Source: Nocardioides sp. (GTDB lineage Bacteria > Actinomycetota > Actinomycetes > Propionibacteriales > Nocardioidaceae). From it: a stretch of 64,000 bases of DNA. The notes beneath the pieces are model-generated. The model saw nothing but the letters and a program-made list of their open reading frames with translations. It was not told where the DNA came from and searched no databases. The stretch covers positions 124,001 to 188,000 of the forward strand of contig JACJWV010000003.1 in the NCBI GenBank assembly GCA_020636915.1. The letters run 5' to 3'. This document shows, in pieces, positions 25,361 through 34,921 of the stretch (the first letter of the stretch is position 1; every line of letters begins with the position of its first letter). Both the position numbers and the translations under genes were made by a program.

Positions 25361-26542
25361 ATGACCAGGTGGGAGGTGGCCAGCCGGGCGAACGTGCCGC
25401 CGTTCCACGTGATGGACCTCCTCGCCGCGGCGAGCACCCGGCAGCGCACCCACGGCGACCTCCTCGACCTCCTGGCCGGGCAACCGTCCACGGGGGCGCC
25501 GGCGCCGGTGCGCGAGGAGGCCAAGCGGCTGCTCGACTCCGGTGACCCGCTCGGCTACACGCCGGCGGCCGGGATCCTGGAGCTGCGCGAGGCGATCGCC
25601 GCCCACCACGAGCGGACGCACGGCATCGACGTGCACCCCGACGAGGTGGTCGTGACGACCGGCAGCAGCGGCGGGTTCCTGCTGGCGTTCCTCGCCGCCT
25701 TCGAGGTCGGCGACCGGGTCGCCATGGCCCGACCCGGCTACCCCTGCTACCGCAACGTCCTCGCCGCGCTCGGCTGCGAGGTCGTCGAGATCCCGACCGG
25801 GCCCGAGACCCGGTTCCAGCCGACCGTCGAGCAGGTCGCCGAGCTCGGTGACGTCCAGGGACTCGTCGTCGCCAGCCCCGCGAACCCGACCGGCACGATG
25901 CTGCTGCCCGGCGAGCTCGCCGCGCTGGCGTCGTACTGCGAGACCGAGCGGATCCAGCTGATCAGCGACGAGATCTACCACGGCATCGAGTACGCGCCGC
26001 TCACGCACGGCGGCGCTCCGCTGGCGCGCAGCGCGTGGGAGACCAGCCGCGAGGCGGTGGTCTTCTCCAGCTTCTCCAAGTACTTCTCGATGACCGGGTG
26101 GCGGATCGGCTGGATGCTCGTCCCCGACCGGCTGCGCCGGGCGACCGACGTGCTGACCGGCAACTTCACGATCTGCCCTCCGGTGCTCGCACAGCGGGCC
26201 TGCCTGGCGGCCTTCGACGACGCGTCGTACGACGAGCTCGACGGCCACGTGCGCCGGTACGCCGCCAACCGGGCGCTGCTGCTCGACGGCCTGCCGCGCC
26301 TGGGCATCACCCGGCTCGCGCCCGCGGACGGCGCCTTCTACGTCTACGCCGACGTGGGGCACCTGACCGACGACACGATGGCGTTCTGCCACGACGTCCT
26401 GGCCCGCACCGGCGTCGCGATGGCTCCCGGGATCGACTTCGACACGGTCGACGGAGGCCGCTTCGTCCGGCTCAGCTTCGCCGGCCAGGGACCGGTGATC
26501 GAGGCGGCGCTCGAGCGTCTCTCCACAGTCGTCGACCGCTGA
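25361..26542 (+). CDS. PLP-dependent aminotransferase, class I/II
   Basis: The 393-residue fold-type I aminotransferase shows GYTPAAGILELREAIA near the N-terminal part, VVTTGSSGGFLLAFLAAFE, the SPANPTGT motif, SDEIYHGIEY, and the PLP-binding lysine in SSFSKYFSMTGWRIGW. The C-terminal Arg that binds the substrate carboxylate is in GRFVRLSFAG. Substrate cannot be read from the sequence. It stands alone, after element B and before the WXG-like gene. Confidence 0.92.
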   Translation: MTRWEVASRANVPPFHVMDLLAAASTRQRTHGDLLDLLAGQPSTGAPAPVREEAKRLLDSGDPLGYTPAAGILELREAIAAHHERTHGIDVHPDEVVVTTGSSGGFLLAFLAAFEVGDRVAMARPGYPCYRNVLAALGCEVVEIPTGPETRFQPTVEQVAELGDVQGLVVASPANPTGTMLLPGELAALASYCETERIQLISDEIYHGIEYAPLTHGGAPLARSAWETSREAVVFSSFSKYFSMTGWRIGWMLVPDRLRRATDVLTGNFTICPPVLAQRACLAAFDDASYDELDGHVRRYAANRALLLDGLPRLGITRLAPADGAFYVYADVGHLTDDTMAFCHDVLARTGVAMAPGIDFDTVDGGRFVRLSFAGQGPVIEAALERLSTVVDR

Positions 26543-26579
26543 CGTTTCTCCACAGCGTCGCTCCGGCGACGCTGCCGGC

Positions 26580-26870
26580 ATGTGGGGAGACACCGCCGCC
26601 ATCCGGGCCCTGGCCGGCCGGCTCCGCGAGCGCGCCGAGGAGGTCCGCGACCTCGCGGCCCGGCTCTCGGCCAGCGCCCGCGAGGTCGCCTGGCAGGGCG
26701 TCGCCGCCGAGGCCCTGCGCCGTCACGTCGAGGTGCGCGTGCTCGCGCTCCTGCGCACCGCCGCGCTGCACGAGGACGCCGCCGAGGCCCTCGAGCGGCA
26801 CGCGCGCGACGTCGACCTGGCCCTCGACCTGCTGCAGGGGCCGCGGAGCGTGCTCGAGGAGCTGTTGTGA
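26580..26870 (+). CDS. WXG100-like helical protein A
   Basis: A 96-residue, almost wholly helical, Arg/Ala/Leu-rich protein with a WXG-type turn Trp38-Gln-Gly40. It begins MWGDTAAIRALAGRLRERAEE and aligns with the 122-residue protein encoded at 28167 (MYGDTDVIRRRAAELREQ...), whose WTG is also at 38-40. No YxxxD/E tail is present. It overlaps the downstream hydrolase gene, suggesting that the two proteins bind each other as T7SS chaperone/partner and cargo. That role is inference. Confidence 0.75.
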   Translation: MWGDTAAIRALAGRLRERAEEVRDLAARLSASAREVAWQGVAAEALRRHVEVRVLALLRTAALHEDAAEALERHARDVDLALDLLQGPRSVLEELL

Positions 26871-28093
26871 CGACCTCCGGGGGCGACGCCAGCATCACGC
26901 ACGTCTGGGGCGGCGCGGGCGGGCTGGCGGCGGCGTACGCCTCGGTCCGGGCGCTCGCGGCCGCCTTCGACCTCGCCGGCGACGAGCTGCGGGACTGGGC
27001 CGGGCTCGGCGTCCGCGTCGCGGCCGACCCCGACCTCGTGGCGTCCGCGCCGCTGTCGCCGGTCAGCTTCGCGGTCGCGGAGGCCGCGGTGGTCGCGGCC
27101 ACCGCAGGACCGGACGGCGTGCTCGCGGCGTCCTGGACCTGGGAGCGCGACGCCGTGCTGGTGCGCGAGGCGGTCGCGCTGCTCGAGGCCGGCGACCAGC
27201 GGGTCCGCGCCTGGCTGCTGAGACTCGACGACGCGCTGGTCGAGCACGCCTTCGGCCTCACCGACCCGCCCGTGAACGCCGGCCTCGTCGCGCTCGGCTA
27301 CGGGTCCGATGGACACCCCGCGGTGCGCGCCACCGACGACGTGGTGCCCGGCTCCACCACCCAGCCCCGCGACCTCGACGACCTGATCGGCCACCTCCAG
27401 CACGTGGCCGCCCTGTCCTCGGGCGCCGACTCGCCGCACAACGGGACGATCGAGGTGCAGACGCTCGGCGCCGGGACCGGCGGGGTGCGCCACATCGTCT
27501 ACCTGCCCGGGACCGACGACATGGCGACCCTGCCCTGGACCCAGGACGAGGACGTCCGCGACCTCGGCACCGACCTGCGGACGATGGGCGGCCAGGACAC
27601 CAGCTACCAGCAGGGCGTGCTGCAGGCGATGGCGCAGGCGGGCGTCGGGCCGCACGACCCGGTGCTGGTCGTCGGCCACTCGCTCGGGGGGATGACCGCG
27701 GCCGCGATCCTGGCGCGCGGCAGCAGGTTCGACGTCGGCCACGTCGTGACGGCCGGATCGCCCACGGCCCAGGTGCCGTCGTACCCACCCGGCTCGCACG
27801 TGCTCTCCCTCGAGCACGAGGGCGACGTCGTCCCCCTCACCGACGGCGCCCCGAACCCCACCTCGGTGCAGCAGGTGACGGTCACCTTCGCCGACACCGG
27901 CGGGGCCGAAGGCGTCGTCGGCGACCACGACTACTGGCACTACGTGAACGGCGCCGCCGCGGTCGACGCGTCCGCCGACCCGGCGGTCGTCGAGCAGCTC
28001 GACAGCCTGCGCCGGGCAGGCTTCCTGGCCGGCGACGGGCCGACCACGGCGACCGTCTCGAGCCAGGTCTTCCAGGTCGTCCGGGCACCGTGA
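26867..28093 (+). CDS. Alpha/beta-hydrolase (lipase-like), candidate T7SS cargo, catalytic triad intact
   Basis: A 408-residue protein. The first ~180 residues are helical and Ala-rich. A hydrolase core follows, with nucleophile elbow VLVVGHSLGG (Ser272), likely Asp320 (LEHEGDVVP) and His354 or His358 (VGDHDYWHY). No signal peptide or membrane helix is visible. GTG 26867 overlaps the stop of WXG-like gene A. The core is clearly paralogous to the product encoded at 29450. An N-terminal helical domain with a WXG-like partner is how T7SS-exported polymorphic toxins and lipases are organised. Substrate (phospholipid, acylglycerol or ester) is unknown. Confidence 0.8.
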   Translation: MTTSGGDASITHVWGGAGGLAAAYASVRALAAAFDLAGDELRDWAGLGVRVAADPDLVASAPLSPVSFAVAEAAVVAATAGPDGVLAASWTWERDAVLVREAVALLEAGDQRVRAWLLRLDDALVEHAFGLTDPPVNAGLVALGYGSDGHPAVRATDDVVPGSTTQPRDLDDLIGHLQHVAALSSGADSPHNGTIEVQTLGAGTGGVRHIVYLPGTDDMATLPWTQDEDVRDLGTDLRTMGGQDTSYQQGVLQAMAQAGVGPHDPVLVVGHSLGGMTAAAILARGSRFDVGHVVTAGSPTAQVPSYPPGSHVLSLEHEGDVVPLTDGAPNPTSVQQVTVTFADTGGAEGVVGDHDYWHYVNGAAAVDASADPAVVEQLDSLRRAGFLAGDGPTTATVSSQVFQVVRAP

Positions 28094-28166
28094 GCGGCGT
28101 TTCGCCCCGCCCCGTCCGGGGAATGCGCCCCAGCGACGCACCCGGCGACTCGGAGGAAGGTGCTTC

Positions 28167-28535
28167 ATGTACGGCGACACGGACGTGATCCGCAGGCGCG
28201 CCGCCGAGCTCCGCGAGCAGGGAGTCGACCTCCGCGGCCTGGCGGACCGGCTCGTGGCCCGCACCGACGCCGTGGGGTGGACCGGGCGCGCGGCCGACGC
28301 GCTGGCCCTCCGTGTCCGCGAGCGCGCCGCCCACCTGCGAGCGGTCGCCGCCCGCCACGACACCGCCGCGGACTCGATCGAGGCCCACGTGGCCGAGGTG
28401 GACCGGCTCAAGGACGCCATCGCCGCCGCGGAGCGACAGGCGCGGCGGCGGGCCGACCGGCTGCCGGGTGACGGCTTCGTCGCCCCACCACCGGGACACC
28501 AGGACTGGCTCGCCGTCGACCTGCGCGGTCACTGA
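28167..28535 (+). CDS. WXG100-like helical protein B
   Basis: A 122-residue helical protein with the turn Trp38-Thr-Gly40, paralogous to WXG-like protein A, plus an extra C-terminal tail ending GHQDWLAVDLRGH. The tail lacks YxxxD/E. It starts at ATG 28167 after AGGAAGGTGCTTC and precedes the EspG-like and second hydrolase-like genes by 9 nt. The duplication of both this gene and its hydrolase neighbour suggests that the module was copied as a unit. Confidence 0.75.
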   Translation: MYGDTDVIRRRAAELREQGVDLRGLADRLVARTDAVGWTGRAADALALRVRERAAHLRAVAARHDTAADSIEAHVAEVDRLKDAIAAAERQARRRADRLPGDGFVAPPPGHQDWLAVDLRGH

Positions 28536-28544
28536 GGCCCGTCG

Positions 28545-29453
28545 ATGGTGACCGTCGACCTCGGCGCCGCACCACCCGTCCCGCCCGCAGCCGGCGGCGC
28601 CCTCGGCGCGCTGCCCCGTCGGCTCTCGCTCACCCGGCCCGAGCTGCTGGTCGTGGCCGAGCACGCCGGCGGCGCTCCCCTGCCGTTCGAGCCGCCCGGC
28701 ACCGGCGCCGGACGCGAGGAGCGGCTGGACGATCGCCTGGGCCGCACGCCCGGGACCGGTGACCGCCTCGACCTCCAGGCCGTGCTCGGGCGCCTGCACG
28801 ACCCCCGCGCCACGCTCGCGCGCCGCGGGCTGCTCGTCGGCGACGTGCTCGACGAGGGCCTGTCCGGCGCGATCGGGCTGCTCGCCAGCCCGCGCGTGGC
28901 CGTCGACCTCGACGTCACCGTCGGGGACGTGCGGGTGCGGGCGTGGCACCGCGAGCGGGGCGGGGCGGTCGCCTCCCTCGCGACGGCCGACGGCATCGTC
29001 TTCGAGCTCTCCTGGTTCCCCGCCGAGCGGTGGGCCGCGGAGCTGGCCCGCACAGCCGTCCTGCCGGAGCACGTCCCGACCGGCCCGTCCGCCGTGCCCG
29101 CGCTCCTCGACCTGCCCTACGGGCTCGTCGACGCCGCAGCCGAGGCGGAGCCGGCACGTCGAGACGGCCTCCTCAGCGCGCTGGCGGCGCAGCACGACAT
29201 CGGGCTCGACGTGGTGCCCGTGCTCGCGGCCCTGTCGACCGAGACCGCGGGACGCCTGCGGGCGCTCGTCGCCGACATCTCCGGGAAGCAGACGACGGTG
29301 GCGGGCGTCGTCTCCTGGCTCCTGCTCGCCGACGGCTGGCACGCGCTGCGGACGCACCGCACGGAGGCCGGCGACCGCCTCGAGGTGCGGCGCGTCGAGG
29401 CCGCCGACCTCGCCACCGAGCTGGCTCCGGTGCTCGCGGAGGTGCGGGCGTGA
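28545..29453 (+). CDS. EspG-like T7SS chaperone candidate
   Basis: A 302-residue soluble alpha/beta protein. LSLTRPELLVVAEHAGGAPLPFEPPG at the start, then VAVDLDVTVGDVRVRAWHRERGGAVASLATADGIVFELSWF, and a C-terminal half with TTVAGVVSWLLLADGWHALRTHR suggest the ESX secretion-associated EspG fold, which binds substrate pairs in the cytosol. My recognition is partial, because sequence identity in EspG families is low. It lies between WXG-like B and hydrolase-like B, and its stop overlaps the latter's GTG, fitting a chaperone for that pair. Confidence 0.5.
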   Translation: MVTVDLGAAPPVPPAAGGALGALPRRLSLTRPELLVVAEHAGGAPLPFEPPGTGAGREERLDDRLGRTPGTGDRLDLQAVLGRLHDPRATLARRGLLVGDVLDEGLSGAIGLLASPRVAVDLDVTVGDVRVRAWHRERGGAVASLATADGIVFELSWFPAERWAAELARTAVLPEHVPTGPSAVPALLDLPYGLVDAAAEAEPARRDGLLSALAAQHDIGLDVVPVLAALSTETAGRLRALVADISGKQTTVAGVVSWLLLADGWHALRTHRTEAGDRLEVRRVEAADLATELAPVLAEVRA

Positions 29454-30700
29454 CGACCCCCGTGAGCCGCACCGAGCGCTATGACGAGCTGCTCGGGCTG
29501 GCGGACCTCCTCGACGAGACCGGCCGGGAGATGCGCGCCCGGGCGCCCCTGGGCGAGCGCGTGCTCGGCGACGCCGACGTGGCCGAGTCGGCCGAGCTGG
29601 CGCCCACGACCTTCGAGCAGCTCGACCACGACGTCCGCGCGGCGACGACCGGGCAGCAGGGGCTGCTCGCGCGGTCGATCGAGCTGGACGCCGACGCCCT
29701 CGCGGTGCGCGCGACGGTGCTCACCTACCGGTGGATCGACGACCTCCGCGCCGCAGCGTCCCGCACGCTCGGCGCGATCGCGGGTCGCGCCGTCGGCTAC
29801 CTCGCGCCCGACGTCGCCCTCGGCGGTGCCGTGGTCTCGGCCGGCCTCATCGAGACCGACGCGCTCGACCGCGAGGAGGTGACGGCGTACCTCGACGAGC
29901 TCATCGCCGAGAACCCCGAGCTCCTCGACCACGTCGCCGGCAACGACGGGCTGCTCGACGGGCTCCCGCTCCGGTCCCTGCTGACCACGGCCGAGCCCTC
30001 CGCCCCGGCCGTGCGGGCGGGCCTCCGCGACGTCGGCGCGGAGCCCTTCGCCGCTGCTCTCGGACCGGCGCTCCGCGACGTGGCAGGGCCCCTGGTGACC
30101 GAGGCCGCGGAGCCGCGCGCGACCACCGACGGCGTCGGTCCGTTCAGCGGGGTCGGCGACCTGATGGCCGCCCTCGCCACGTCGACCGCCGTCTCCGTGC
30201 GCGAGGTCGGCCCGGCCCGGTGGGTGGCCTTCCTGCCCGGTCCGTACGCCGGGATCGGCCGGCTGCGCCTGGTGGTCGGCGACCGCACGACGTACGCCGC
30301 CGCGGCCACATCCACGATCGCCGAGGTCGTCGGCCCGGACGCCCACGTGCTGCTCGTCGGCTCCGGGCAGGGTGGGTCGGCCGCCGTCGAGGTCGCCGGC
30401 CGCGCGGACCTGCCCTTCACCGTCGACCACGTCGTCACGGCGGGCGCGCCGGCGGCGCTCGTGCCCCGCGTGCCGCCGGGGGTGCGGGTGCTGTCGCTGG
30501 AGGACCGGTCGGACCCGGTGGCCCTCCTCGGGTCGCTGGTCAACGCCGCCGCCGACGACCGGTTGACGGTCGTGGTGGACACCTCCGGTGCCGTCGGCGG
30601 CGCCGCCTACGTCACCGCCGGTCGCGCCGTCGACGCCTCGGACCATTCCGAGCTGCGCGCCGAGGTCGGCCGGCTCCACGAGCTGGGCTACCTGACCTGA
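29450..30700 (+). CDS. Alpha/beta-hydrolase-fold paralogue lacking the catalytic serine
   Basis: A 416-residue protein paralogous to the hydrolase encoded at 26867. The aligned cores read VLVVGHSLGG versus VLLVGSGQGG (residues 301-309), HVVTAGSP versus HVVTAGAP and RVLSLE. At the nucleophile position the active copy has Ser272 but this protein has Gly306; Asp355 and His399 positions remain. It is therefore probably inactive as a hydrolase and may be a structural decoy, binding partner or immunity-type protein. The N-terminal 180 residues are helical as in the paralogue. GTG 29450 overlaps the EspG-like stop. Confidence 0.75.
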   Translation: MTTPVSRTERYDELLGLADLLDETGREMRARAPLGERVLGDADVAESAELAPTTFEQLDHDVRAATTGQQGLLARSIELDADALAVRATVLTYRWIDDLRAAASRTLGAIAGRAVGYLAPDVALGGAVVSAGLIETDALDREEVTAYLDELIAENPELLDHVAGNDGLLDGLPLRSLLTTAEPSAPAVRAGLRDVGAEPFAAALGPALRDVAGPLVTEAAEPRATTDGVGPFSGVGDLMAALATSTAVSVREVGPARWVAFLPGPYAGIGRLRLVVGDRTTYAAAATSTIAEVVGPDAHVLLVGSGQGGSAAVEVAGRADLPFTVDHVVTAGAPAALVPRVPPGVRVLSLEDRSDPVALLGSLVNAAADDRLTVVVDTSGAVGGAAYVTAGRAVDASDHSELRAEVGRLHELGYLT

Positions 30701-30722
30701 GCGCCGCCCCCGGAGGCCGGGT

Positions 30723-32096
30723 TCACAGGATGTCGTGGACGAACTCGCCGAGCTGGGTCAGGTTGCGGCACTCGACCATCGGCACGACCTCGCCGTACCT
30801 CGTCGCGGCGGAGTCGCCGGTGTCCCAGTGCCGCCGGTGCTCGGGGTTGAGCCACCAGGCGTGCTTGGCCGAGCCGGCGAGCCGCTTCAGCACCTCGAGG
30901 TGGAGGTCGCTGTAGTTGGACCGCGCGTCACCGAGGACGAGGAGCGAGGACTTGGGCCCGAGGGCGTCGGGGTGGTTCTCCTCGAACTTGGCGAACGCAC
31001 GCCCGTAGTTGGTCCGCCCCCACAGCGCCGCGTGGGCCGTGCTCGCGGCGAGGTCGGCCAGGACGTCGGCCGGGTCCGCGCCCGGCCGGAAGTGCTCGGT
31101 CACCTCGTGCACGTGGTCGATGAAGGTGAACGCGCGCACCTTCTCGAACTGGTCGCGCAGCGCGTAGACGAGCAGCAGCGTGAACTGCGCGAAGTTCGCG
31201 ACCGACCCGCTCACGTCGCAGAGCACGACGAGCTCGGTGCGGTGCGGCCGCTTGGGTCGGTGGTGGGTGACCATCGGGACGCCGCCGGTGGAGATCGACG
31301 CCCGGACGGTACGCCGGAAGTCCAGCGGGCCACGTCGCTTCGCGTGGTGCTCCTGGGTCAGCCGGGTCGCGAGCCGTCGCGCCAGCGGGTAGATCTCGCG
31401 CCGCATCTGCTCGAGGTCCGCGCGGCGGGCCGCAGTGAAGTCGAGCCGGTCGATGGAGGGCCGCACGGCCACGTTCGCGACGTGGTCGGGGCCCTTCTCC
31501 TCCGCGATCCGGCGGCGCGCGTCGGACTCGACCATCCCCGTGAAGGTGCCGACGCGGCGGCCGGCCTCGCGGCGCGCCTCGTCGTCGGTGCGCCCCTCGG
31601 CCAGCAGCGCCGAGACGATGCGGTCCACGAGCTCCGCCGGCGCGACCCGTTGGAGCGCGGTGTACGCCGACCACGAGGACAGCCCCGGTCCGCGGCCCGG
31701 CATCGCCCCGAACCGGGCGACCATCTCGGCCGCCAGCTCCTGCAGCGCCTGCTGGTCGGCCTCGGACAGGGCGTCGAGCAGCTCGGCCCGGAAGGCCGTC
31801 AGCGCCTCGGCGTTGTCGGCCACCTGCTGCTGGTCGTCCTCGTCCCGCGCCGCCGCGGCGGCACCGTCACCGACCAGCCGCGGGAAGTAGAGGTCGAAGA
31901 GCACGTCGAAGGTCGGCCGCTGCGACTGCTTCTTGACCAGCGTCGCGGCGTACCCGGCTCGCACCACCTCGCGCCGGTCCCAGTCCAGCGCGCGCAGGGC
32001 GGCGATCGCGTCGAGGTCCTCGGCGAGCGAGACGGGGAGACCGGCGGCGCGCAGCGCCTCCAGGAAGCTGATGTGGCGGTCGACCAGGCCGCTCAT
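30723..32096 (-). CDS. VWA-domain protein, CoxE-like
   Basis: A 457-residue protein with a C-terminal von Willebrand A domain. The MIDAS motif is DVSGS (LVVLCDVSGSVANFAQF), followed by FTFIDHVHEVT and the segment VLGDARSNYSD. The N-terminal half is helical and charged. Together with the MoxR ATPase immediately upstream (8 nt) it makes a MoxR/VWA pair; such pairs insert metals or remodel partner proteins, as in the CO-dehydrogenase CoxD/CoxE pair. No target enzyme is adjacent, so the client is unknown. Confidence 0.88.
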   Translation of the reverse strand: MSGLVDRHISFLEALRAAGLPVSLAEDLDAIAALRALDWDRREVVRAGYAATLVKKQSQRPTFDVLFDLYFPRLVGDGAAAAARDEDDQQQVADNAEALTAFRAELLDALSEADQQALQELAAEMVARFGAMPGRGPGLSSWSAYTALQRVAPAELVDRIVSALLAEGRTDDEARREAGRRVGTFTGMVESDARRRIAEEKGPDHVANVAVRPSIDRLDFTAARRADLEQMRREIYPLARRLATRLTQEHHAKRRGPLDFRRTVRASISTGGVPMVTHHRPKRPHRTELVVLCDVSGSVANFAQFTLLLVYALRDQFEKVRAFTFIDHVHEVTEHFRPGADPADVLADLAASTAHAALWGRTNYGRAFAKFEENHPDALGPKSSLLVLGDARSNYSDLHLEVLKRLAGSAKHAWWLNPEHRRHWDTGDSAATRYGEVVPMVECRNLTQLGEFVHDIL

Positions 32097-32103
32097 GACC
32101 CGG

Positions 32104-32976
32104 TCACGACCTCAGCCGCAGCTCCCGCACGGCCTTGTCCTGGTCGGAGGCGTGCTTGAGGACGACGCCGAGGGTGTCGGCGATCGCCTTCTCGTCGAGC
32201 TCGCCGATCTCCAGCGCCACCAGGGTGCGGGCCCAGTCGACGGACTCCGCGATCGAGGGCGACTTCTTCAGGTCCAGGTCGCGCAGCCGCCCGATGGCGG
32301 CGACGAGCTGCTCGGCGACCCGGGTGTCGAGGTCGGGCACCTGGCCGGTGACGATCTCGCGCTCCCGCTGGGCATCGGGGTAGTCGAGGTGGAGGTAGAG
32401 GCAGCGGCGCTTGACCGCCTCGGACAGCTCGCGGGTCGCGTTGGACGTGAGCACGATGTACGGCCGCCGGACCGCGGCGACGGTGCCGAGCTCAGGGATG
32501 GTCACCTGGAAGTCCGAGAGCACCTCCAGCAGCAGGCCCTCGACCTCGACGTCGGTCTTGTCGACCTCGTCCACGAGCAGGACGGTCGGCTCGTCGCGCC
32601 GGATCGCGGTCAGCAGCGGGCGGGTCAGCAGGAACTCGTCGGTGAAGATGTCGTCGTGGGTCTCCTCCCACGACTGCTCCCCGCTCGCTTGGATGCGGAG
32701 CAGTTGCTTCTTGTAGTTCCACTCGTAGAGCGCCCGGGCCTCGTCGAGGCCCTCGTAGCACTGCAGCCGGACGAGCTCGGCACCGGTGACGCGTGAGACG
32801 GCCTTGGCGAGCTCGGTCTTGCCGACGCCGGCCGGCCCCTCCACGAGGAGCGGCTTGCCCAGCGCGCCCGCGAGGTACGCCGTCGTGGCGGTCGCGGGGT
32901 CGGCGAGGTAGCCCTGCTCGGCGAGGCGGGCGGACGCGTCGTCCGGGGAGTCGAACCACGGGCTGGCATGGGGCAT
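32104..32976 (-). CDS. MoxR-family AAA+ ATPase
   Basis: A 290-residue MoxR ATPase with Walker A EGPAGVGKTELAK, Walker B VLLVDEVDK and sensor-1 VLTSNATREL. The Arg-rich VKRRCLYLHLDYPD region carries the arginine finger. The second ATG (MPHASPW, 32976) is preferred over the ATG at 32985 because GGAGG lies 9 nt before it and abuts the earlier one. It is the first gene of the MoxR-VWA operon. MoxR proteins act as chaperones with their VWA partner. Confidence 0.9.
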   Translation of the reverse strand: MPHASPWFDSPDDASARLAEQGYLADPATATTAYLAGALGKPLLVEGPAGVGKTELAKAVSRVTGAELVRLQCYEGLDEARALYEWNYKKQLLRIQASGEQSWEETHDDIFTDEFLLTRPLLTAIRRDEPTVLLVDEVDKTDVEVEGLLLEVLSDFQVTIPELGTVAAVRRPYIVLTSNATRELSEAVKRRCLYLHLDYPDAQREREIVTGQVPDLDTRVAEQLVAAIGRLRDLDLKKSPSIAESVDWARTLVALEIGELDEKAIADTLGVVLKHASDQDKAVRELRLRS

Positions 32977-33100
32977 GTCACCCATCCTCCCCCACCGGAG
33001 CCGTCACCTCCGCGCCCCGTCCCTCGTTGAGCAGCGCGGGAGAGGGAGGCACGCCGACCGTGGGGGGACGCGTGCACCGGACTGGCTCACGGAGGAAACC

Positions 33101-33508
33101 ATGTCGCACCGTCTTCCGGCTCGCGCGCGGGTGACGCTCGGCGCCGTCAAGGTGGCGCTCGTCGGCTCGATCGTCGCCGCCGCCTGGGGCACGTCGGTCG
33201 AGACCACCTCGCAGTCCGGCTTCTCCGGCTTCTCAGGGTCGGAGTCCGGCCCCGGATACTCCGGCTACTCCGGCTATCCCGTCGACGACGCGCCCGACCA
33301 CCTGCAGCAGGTGCTCGACGCGCACGACTGCTCCCCGACCGGCTTCGGCGACCGCAGCGTGCCCCGCTCCGCGGTCGTCCGTACGGCGACCGGCCGGCTG
33401 CGCCACGTCAGCTTCGACGCCGGCTGGCGCGTCTACCACCGGCACGGTGCGGCCCAGCTGGTCGCCGTGTGCCACGACGCGCCGACCTCCCGGGGTGCGC
33501 GCGGCTGA
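33101..33508 (+). CDS. Small exported or membrane-tethered protein with GFSG/GYSG repeats
   Basis: A 135-residue protein with an excellent ribosome site (GGAGG at -6). A hydrophobic N-terminal segment (VALVGSIVAAAW) acts as a signal or anchor. A short low-complexity stretch with GFSGFSG and GYSGYSGY repeats follows, then a compact domain with two Cys (HDCSPTGFG and VAVCHDAP) that could form a disulfide outside the cell. No family is recognised. Confidence 0.75.
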   Translation: MSHRLPARARVTLGAVKVALVGSIVAAAWGTSVETTSQSGFSGFSGSESGPGYSGYSGYPVDDAPDHLQQVLDAHDCSPTGFGDRSVPRSAVVRTATGRLRHVSFDAGWRVYHRHGAAQLVAVCHDAPTSRGARG

Positions 33509-33527
33509 TCGTCGGGCGCCGGGACGG

Positions 33528-34285
<758 letters not shown>

Positions 34286-34289
<4 letters not shown>

Positions 34290-34822
34290 GCGCCCGCCTC
34301 GATCTCGACGGCGCCGTCGCGGTGTCGGCGCGCGAGCTCCTGGTAGTACGGCGGGTTGCCGTCGACCCACAGCTCGGACGACGTGCCCTCGATCGGTTTC
34401 ATCGGCTTCGCCGGTACGCCGGCTGCCACGACGCCGCCGGGCAGCTCGGTGCCGGGGGTGACGACCGAGCCGGCCGCGACCAGTGTGCGTGGGCCGACGA
34501 CCGCGTGGTCGAGCAGGGTCGAACCGTTGCCCACGAGCGCCTGCTCGCCGACCTCGCGGCAGTGCACGACACAGCCGTGCCCGACGGTGCTGTCCTTGCC
34601 GATCACCAGCGTCTCCCCAGGTGCGGCGTGGAGCACCGAGTTGTCCTGCACGTTGGCGCCCTCACGGACCACGATCGTGCAGATGTCGGCGCGCAGCACG
34701 GCGCCGTACCAGACGCTCGCACCCTTCTCGACGGTGACGTCGCCGATCAGGGTCGCGGTCGGTGCGACGAAGGCCTCCGGGTGGACGCTCGGGCGCTTGC
34801 CCTCGAACTCGAAGCTCGGCAT
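34286..34822 (-). CDS. Gamma-class carbonic anhydrase family protein
   Basis: A 178-residue left-handed beta-helix protein built of hexapeptide repeats (EAFVAPTATLIGDV, ASVWYGAVLRADI, ANVQDNSVLHA, TVGHGCVVHC, NGSTLLDHAVVG). The metal-ligand histidines of the family are in VLHA and GHGCVVH. Such proteins may be Zn/Fe carbonic anhydrases or acyl-CoA-linked PaaY/CaiE-type proteins. Coupling to an enoyl-CoA hydratase gene favours the latter context, but this is not proven. Confidence 0.87.
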
Positions 34823-34878
34823 GGGGCCATTGTGGTCACGTGGCCGGACGATGGGACGGCCAGGGCCCGGACAGGACG

Positions 34879-34909
34879 GACCCGCCGCCGGCGATGCCGG
34901 CGGCGGGTC
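34879..34909 (-). terminator. Perfect 14-bp hairpin after the glycosidase-like gene
   Basis: Arms GACCCGCCGCCGGC (34879-34892) and its exact complement (34896-34909) with a GAT loop. It is located 12 nt beyond the stop of the minus-strand secreted protein gene, consistent with a Rho-independent-like terminator. Confidence 0.8.
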
Positions 34910-34921
34910 GTCGGGACGCGG

